A stretch of 16,936 nucleotides of DNA, taken from NCBI GenBank assembly GCA_934394615.1, contig CAKRRJ010000053.1, forward strand, positions 1 through 16,936, written 5' to 3'. Numbering within the stretch: position 1 is the stretch's first letter; each line of letters begins with the position of its first letter. This DNA is from an uncultured Lachnospiraceae bacterium. Its GTDB lineage: Bacteria > Bacillota > Clostridia > Lachnospirales > Lachnospiraceae. Positions 13,553 through 16,936 of this stretch are shown in pieces. The notes under the pieces were generated by a model. That model did not search any database and was not told where the DNA came from. It saw only the letters and a list, made by a program, of their open reading frames with translations. The position numbers were made by a program, and so were the translations under genes.

Positions 13553-14491
13553 TTATATGGTTTCTTTCGCAGTCTGTATGAATGCTTTGGTTGCCTGGGA
13601 CATATAATGACCTTTGTGGTAACCGATTGCCAGGACGCCGTGTGCCTTTGGGTGGTCCAGGGAATAGAAGTTTAACGGGGACTGGCCGCTTCTCAGCTCC
13701 TGGATCTCGGCCTGGCCGGAGATGAACATACGCGGGTAGAACGTAATGCCCATGCCTTTTTCTGCCAGGGCGAGCACAGTCTGAATGTTTTCGGTTTCCA
13801 GAACAATATGCGGCGTAACCTGCGCTTCCTCGAACATTTCGTCGGCGATGGTGCGGACACGGTTTCCTTTGTTGATCAAAAGGAACGGGCAGTTTTCCAG
13901 AAGTTTTAAGTCTGTGTGCCCGGAAAGCTGTTTTTTGATTTCATTTAAGCGGCCCGGGAAGGCGTGCTCCAGCACAGTATCCGGCACCGCGAGGAGGATT
14001 TCTTCTTCGCAGATCGGCACGGTTTCCACATTTTCTACTTTAAAAGGAAGCATGTCGATGATCAGGTCGATGTTTCCGTGCAGCAGGTCATCCGCAAGCT
14101 CAGAGGAATTTCCCTCGACGAGTTTTAAGTCGATGTTCGGGAAGCGGTCTTTGAAGACCGGAAGGATCTCTGGCAGGATGACGCGGCCGCGGGTGTGGGA
14201 AAGTCCGAGCGTGAGCTGGCCCACGGAGAAGTCCTTGATGTCGGCAAGCTCACGGTAGGTTTCGTCGCGCAGTTCCAGCATCTGCTTTGCTTTTGTCTTT
14301 AAGGCCTGTCCTGCGTAGGTCAGGGTGAGGGGCGTGGTTCGGTTAAACAGGATGACATCGAATTCTTTTTCCATATTGGAGATGTGGTTGCTTAAGGACT
14401 GCTGGGAAATAAACAGCTTTTTCGCCGCTTTGGTGAAGTTCAGCTCCTCGGCTGCCACCAGGAAGTATTCCAGATTCAGAAAGTTAATCAT
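13553..14491 (-). CDS. LysR-family transcriptional regulator
   Basis: A 312-residue DNA-binding regulator. The N-terminal winged helix-turn-helix (about 3-60) has the typical LNFTKAAKKLFISQQSLSNH (17-36), a linker helix (about 60-88), and then a periplasmic-binding-protein-like effector domain (about 90-300) starting QLTLGLSHTRGRVILPEILP. The minus-strand ATG at 14491 overlaps the end of the PHP gene by 8 bases, with GGGAGGG in that gene's last codons acting as ribosome binding site. It is thus coupled to the PHP gene and not divergent from a target, which is the usual LysR layout. The ligand and regulon are unknown. Confidence 0.9.
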   Translation of the reverse strand: MINFLNLEYFLVAAEELNFTKAAKKLFISQQSLSNHISNMEKEFDVILFNRTTPLTLTYAGQALKTKAKQMLELRDETYRELADIKDFSVGQLTLGLSHTRGRVILPEILPVFKDRFPNIDLKLVEGNSSELADDLLHGNIDLIIDMLPFKVENVETVPICEEEILLAVPDTVLEHAFPGRLNEIKKQLSGHTDLKLLENCPFLLINKGNRVRTIADEMFEEAQVTPHIVLETENIQTVLALAEKGMGITFYPRMFISGQAEIQELRSGQSPLNFYSLDHPKAHGVLAIGYHKGHYMSQATKAFIQTAKETI

Positions 14492-15236
14492 GAGCCTGCC
14501 CTCCCAGATAGAGTGGTTTGTTTAAATACGGAATGTATTCCGCAGCCCGTTCGATGGAAGTGTTCACGACCAGTTCCTCCGGGAAACCGATTTCCTCCAA
14601 CAGTGCCTGCGCACGGGTGTGGTTGCCGACATCGGCATCGCTGTGCGCGTCACTGTCCATGATGATGGAGACTTTGTGTCTTCGGCACAGTTCCAGCATG
14701 GTGATATAGTTTTCCCTTGCGTTTAAGCGGTGGCATTTCGGATGCAGGGAGCTGGAGTTGACCTCTAACAGAACATGGTTCTCCTTGGCGGCGCATACCA
14801 GAGTTTCGTAGTCAACTGGGAAGCGTCCGTCGTCCGGGTGTCCGATGATCTGGACAGCCGGGTTTTTCATGACGCCAAGATATGCCGCGGTGTTCTGCGC
14901 CACGGTTCCGCTGTCGTAGCACGGTTCGTGAATGCTGGCAACGGCGTAGTCCAGGCCAGCAAGATAGCGCGGTTCCAGGTCGATGCCGCCGTGATAGTCG
15001 ACAATGTTCAGCTCGCAGCCTAACATGAGCTTTACGCCGGACTGCTCGCGCGGAACAACCTTGAAGTTGATGAAATAGAACGGATGGCATGCGCCCGGGA
15101 TGCGTGGGGCATGTTCGGTGATGCCAAGCAGTTTTACGCCTTTTTCGGAGGCGGAGCGGATCATTTCCTGCATGGTATTGTAGGCATGGCCGCTCATGAT
15201 GGTATGAGTATGAAGATCTAAAATATCGTGGATCAT
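14484..15236 (-). CDS. PHP-domain phosphoesterase (YcdX-like)
   Basis: A 250-residue putative trinuclear-metal phosphatase. All nine ligands expected by comparison with Escherichia coli YcdX appear in order: H9, H11, H17, H42 (ITEH), E75 (CELNI), H103 (ASIH), H133 (IGHPD), D196 and H198 (DSDAH). Length is that of the family. The minus-strand ATG at 15236 has AGGAG 9 bases upstream. An in-frame ATG 13 codons earlier (15275) is before that site and lacks one of its own. The gene overlaps the LysR gene by 8 bases and forms a two-gene unit with it. The substrate is not known; histidinol phosphatase is a related activity but no his genes are nearby. Confidence 0.87.
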   Translation of the reverse strand: MIHDILDLHTHTIMSGHAYNTMQEMIRSASEKGVKLLGITEHAPRIPGACHPFYFINFKVVPREQSGVKLMLGCELNIVDYHGGIDLEPRYLAGLDYAVASIHEPCYDSGTVAQNTAAYLGVMKNPAVQIIGHPDDGRFPVDYETLVCAAKENHVLLEVNSSSLHPKCHRLNARENYITMLELCRRHKVSIIMDSDAHSDADVGNHTRAQALLEEIGFPEELVVNTSIERAAEYIPYLNKPLYLGGQAHD

Positions 15237-15279
15237 AATTGTGTTCTCCTGATAAAAATATCGTGTACAAATCACTAAA

Positions 15280-15285
15280 AGTATA
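15280..15285 (-). promoter_or_regulatory. Extended -10 promoter of the PHP-LysR pair
   Basis: On the minus strand TGCTATACT (TG-n-TATACT) forms an extended -10. The -35 (TGGTTT, about 15303-15308) is weak. It lies about 45 bases before the PHP start. Confidence 0.5.
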
Positions 15286-15323
15286 GCACGCTTTCCGGCG
15301 GAAAACCAGAAAACTATAGCAAA

Positions 15324-15351
15324 TTCACAGGAAATATGGTAAAGTTAATGA
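15324..15351 (+). promoter_or_regulatory. Possible promoter of the S1-domain gene
   Basis: TTCACA (15324-15329) followed 16 bases later by TAATGA (15346-15351) is the best candidate facing the S1-domain gene in the divergent gap. The -10 is poor. Confidence 0.3.
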
Positions 15352-15396
15352 TATTGAATCGTTCTTTTACAGGGAACGGGAAAAGGAGTAAACATC

Positions 15397-16122
15397 ATGA
15401 GTGAAGTAAAAGAGACAATGGAAGATTTTGCCAGCGAGCTGGAAGCATCTTATAAGGAATACGACGCACGCCGCAGCAATGCATATCAGGATCAGGAAGG
15501 TCCGGATGCAGAAAAGTGGGCTGAGCTTGCACAGCAGATGCAGGATAAGACCGTATTAAAGGTAAAAGTAAAAGAGGCAGTCAAGGGCGGACTCGTTGCA
15601 TTCGTAGATGACATTCAGGGCTTTATCCCGGCATCCCAGGCAGCAGACCATTACATCGAGAAGCTGGAAGACCTGGTTGGACAGCATCTTGAGGTTGTTC
15701 CGATCACCGTAGACATGGAAAAAAAGAGACTGGTTCTCTCCGCAAGAGCAGTCCTGGAGGAGAAGAAGGCAGCAGACCGCGCAGAGAAGCTTGCTTCCGT
15801 TGAGGTTGGTTCTGTTGTGAACGGTACCGTAGACAGCTTAAAGGATTACGGCGCATTCGTAAATCTGGAGAACGGTTTAAGCGGACTCTTACACGTATCC
15901 CAGATCAGCAATCAGCGCATCAAACATCCGGGCGTAGTATTAAAAGAGGGTCAGAACATCACCGTAAAGATCACTGGCGTAAAAGACGGCAAGATCAGCC
16001 TCAGCATGAAAGCGCTGACTGCAGATGGTGAGGCGGAGGAGCCGGTAGAGAAATTCGATTACAAAGAAGCCGGTGAAGCTACCACCGGACTGGGAGCACT
16101 GCTCAAAGGCCTGAAATTCTAG
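15397..16122 (+). CDS. Protein with two S1 RNA-binding domains
   Basis: A 241-residue cytoplasmic protein with two S1-type OB folds: residues about 51-118 (GGLVAFVDDIQGFIPASQAA, ending RLVLSAR) and about 136-206 (VGSVVNGTVDSLKDYGAFVN, LSGLLHVSQIS, KISLSMKAL). The second matches the S1 consensus well. The N-terminal 50 residues are acidic and helical, and the C-terminus has a short GALLKGLKF tail. It resembles short ribosomal protein S1/YugI-like proteins of Firmicutes that contact RNA or ribosomes, but is far shorter than full S1. ATG 15397 follows AAAAGGAG at 6-7 bases. The alarmone synthetase follows after 55 bases on the same strand, so shared transcription is likely. Confidence 0.9.
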   Translation: MSEVKETMEDFASELEASYKEYDARRSNAYQDQEGPDAEKWAELAQQMQDKTVLKVKVKEAVKGGLVAFVDDIQGFIPASQAADHYIEKLEDLVGQHLEVVPITVDMEKKRLVLSARAVLEEKKAADRAEKLASVEVGSVVNGTVDSLKDYGAFVNLENGLSGLLHVSQISNQRIKHPGVVLKEGQNITVKITGVKDGKISLSMKALTADGEAEEPVEKFDYKEAGEATTGLGALLKGLKF

Positions 16123-16177
16123 GAATGATTATCCGGCTGCAGTGCATCAATCGTTACTGTTAAAGGAGGGATAGACA

Positions 16178-16840
16178 TTGGTATATATCCCAAACGCCTA
16201 CAGTCAGCTGGATCAGTGGAACTCCGTTATGTTTCTGTACGAATCGGCACTGAAGGCAATCAACACAAAAATAGAGATCTTAAACGAAGAGTTCATCCAT
16301 ATGTATGGGCACACGCCCATCGAGCACATCAAGTCGCGGGTAAAGACTCCGGACAGTATTGTCAAGAAGATGAAGCGCAACGGCTATGAGGTCACCATCG
16401 AAAATATGGTGGAGAAACTGAGCGACATTGCCGGAATCCGCATCATCTGTTCCTTTAATCAGGATATTTACCAGATCGCGGATATGATTGCCCGTCAGAA
16501 AGATGTTACGGTCCTCTATGTAAAGGATTACATCCGCAAACCGAAGCCAAACGGCTACAAGAGCTATCATATGGTGGTCACGATTCCCATCTACCTGACC
16601 GAAGGTCCGGTGGAAACCAAGGTGGAAATCCAGATCCGCACCATTGCGCAGGATTTCTGGGCCAGCCTGGAACACAAGATCTATTACAAGTTTGAAGGAA
16701 GCGGTCCGGACTCGCTGCAGGCTGAACTGAAGGCATGTGCCGATATGGTAGATATGCTGGACGCAAAGATGTTTTCTTTGAATCAGTCAATCCTGGAGAC
16801 CCGAAAGGCTCAGGAGGACGAACCGGAACCGAAAGAGTAA
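16178..16840 (+). CDS. Small alarmone synthetase (GTP pyrophosphokinase, RelQ/YjbM-like)
   Basis: A 220-residue stand-alone RelA/SpoT synthetase domain that transfers pyrophosphate from ATP to GDP/GTP to make (p)ppGpp. It lacks the HD hydrolase and the TGS/ACT regulatory regions of long Rel enzymes. Motifs: KSRVKTPDSIVKKM (52-65), LSDIAGIRIIC (81-91), KPKPNGYKSYH (121-131) and EIQIRTIAQDFWASLEHKIYYK (150-171, split here as E150, R154, W161, E165, H166 key residues). The start is TTG 16178, chosen because GGAGG (16165-16169) is 8 bases upstream and no ATG fits before residue 17. The next gene starts 3 bases after the stop. It is likely involved in stress or growth control. Confidence 0.92.
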   Translation: MVYIPNAYSQLDQWNSVMFLYESALKAINTKIEILNEEFIHMYGHTPIEHIKSRVKTPDSIVKKMKRNGYEVTIENMVEKLSDIAGIRIICSFNQDIYQIADMIARQKDVTVLYVKDYIRKPKPNGYKSYHMVVTIPIYLTEGPVETKVEIQIRTIAQDFWASLEHKIYYKFEGSGPDSLQAELKACADMVDMLDAKMFSLNQSILETRKAQEDEPEPKE

Positions 16841-16843
16841 TCT

Positions 16844-16936
16844 ATGAAGATATTGACAAAAGATACCTGGCAGATCATACGGCAGAACTGGAAAAATATT
16901 CTTTTGTTCGAACTTCTATACCGTGGAATCACAACA
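16844..16936 (+). CDS. Start of an unidentified protein, truncated by the window
   Basis: Thirty-one codons from ATG 16844 run off the right edge (MKILTKDTWQIIRQNWKNIL, then LFELLYRGITT). The amphipathic start and the beginning of a hydrophobic helix suggest a membrane protein. The NWKNILLFELLYR pattern recalls the N-terminus of glycerophosphodiester phosphodiesterases with a membrane domain, but this is only a hint. It starts 3 bases after the alarmone synthetase stop, with a weak AAAGAG ahead, and is probably co-transcribed. Confidence 0.6.
   Translation, partial: MKILTKDTWQIIRQNWKNILLFELLYRGITT

Noticed and set aside
16141..16177. GTTACTGTT before the alarmone synthetase as a third copy of the 1922-2055 arm
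   Set aside because: Only about nine bases match and no partner arm is nearby, so chance cannot be excluded.

Overview
The window looks like chromosome of a Gram-positive anaerobic Firmicute, most likely a gut Lachnospiraceae-type clostridium. The evidence is the moderate-to-high GC with clostridial-style GGAGG ribosome binding sites, a SCIFF ranthipeptide with its radical SAM maturase, a fused SecDF, a ChW-repeat surface protein, a reverse rubrerythrin with PerR, and a stand-alone alarmone synthetase. No phage, insertion sequence, CRISPR array, tRNA or rRNA was seen. The species cannot be named from the sequence alone.

Layout. Positions 1-261 are the 3' end of rpoC, followed by a strong terminator and a membrane-anchored ChW/NodB polysaccharide deacetylase (353-1921). 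An intergenic region with nested inverted repeats (1922-2055) and a good promoter leads to a rightward run: SCIFF peptide (scfA), its radical SAM maturase (scfB), secDF, tgt and yajC (2178-7595). yajC faces a leftward class I methyltransferase (8127-8987). The 531-bp gap between them holds two diverged inverted copies of a ~180-bp imperfect palindrome placed symmetrically around a bidirectional terminator.

From 9112 a promoter drives three glycosyltransferases (one GT8, two GT2) that probably build a cell-surface polysaccharide. They end at a perfect bidirectional terminator shared with a leftward perR-rubrerythrin oxidative-stress unit. That unit has a consensus promoter and a 17-bp PerR/Fur-type operator. 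A leftward pair follows: a PHP-family phosphoesterase overlapping a LysR regulator. Divergent from it, a rightward group holds an S1-domain protein, a small (p)ppGpp synthetase and the first 31 codons of a further gene.

Most genes are ordinary conserved clostridial genes. The least ordinary signals are in non-coding DNA: the mirrored palindromic elements at 7611-7791 and 7920-8099, which have compensatory arm changes and lie in the same sense in the 3' regions of two converging genes; the nested inverted repeat at 1922-2055; and the regulatory architecture around scfA/scfB and perR. SecDF also carries a notable residue change in its SecF half.
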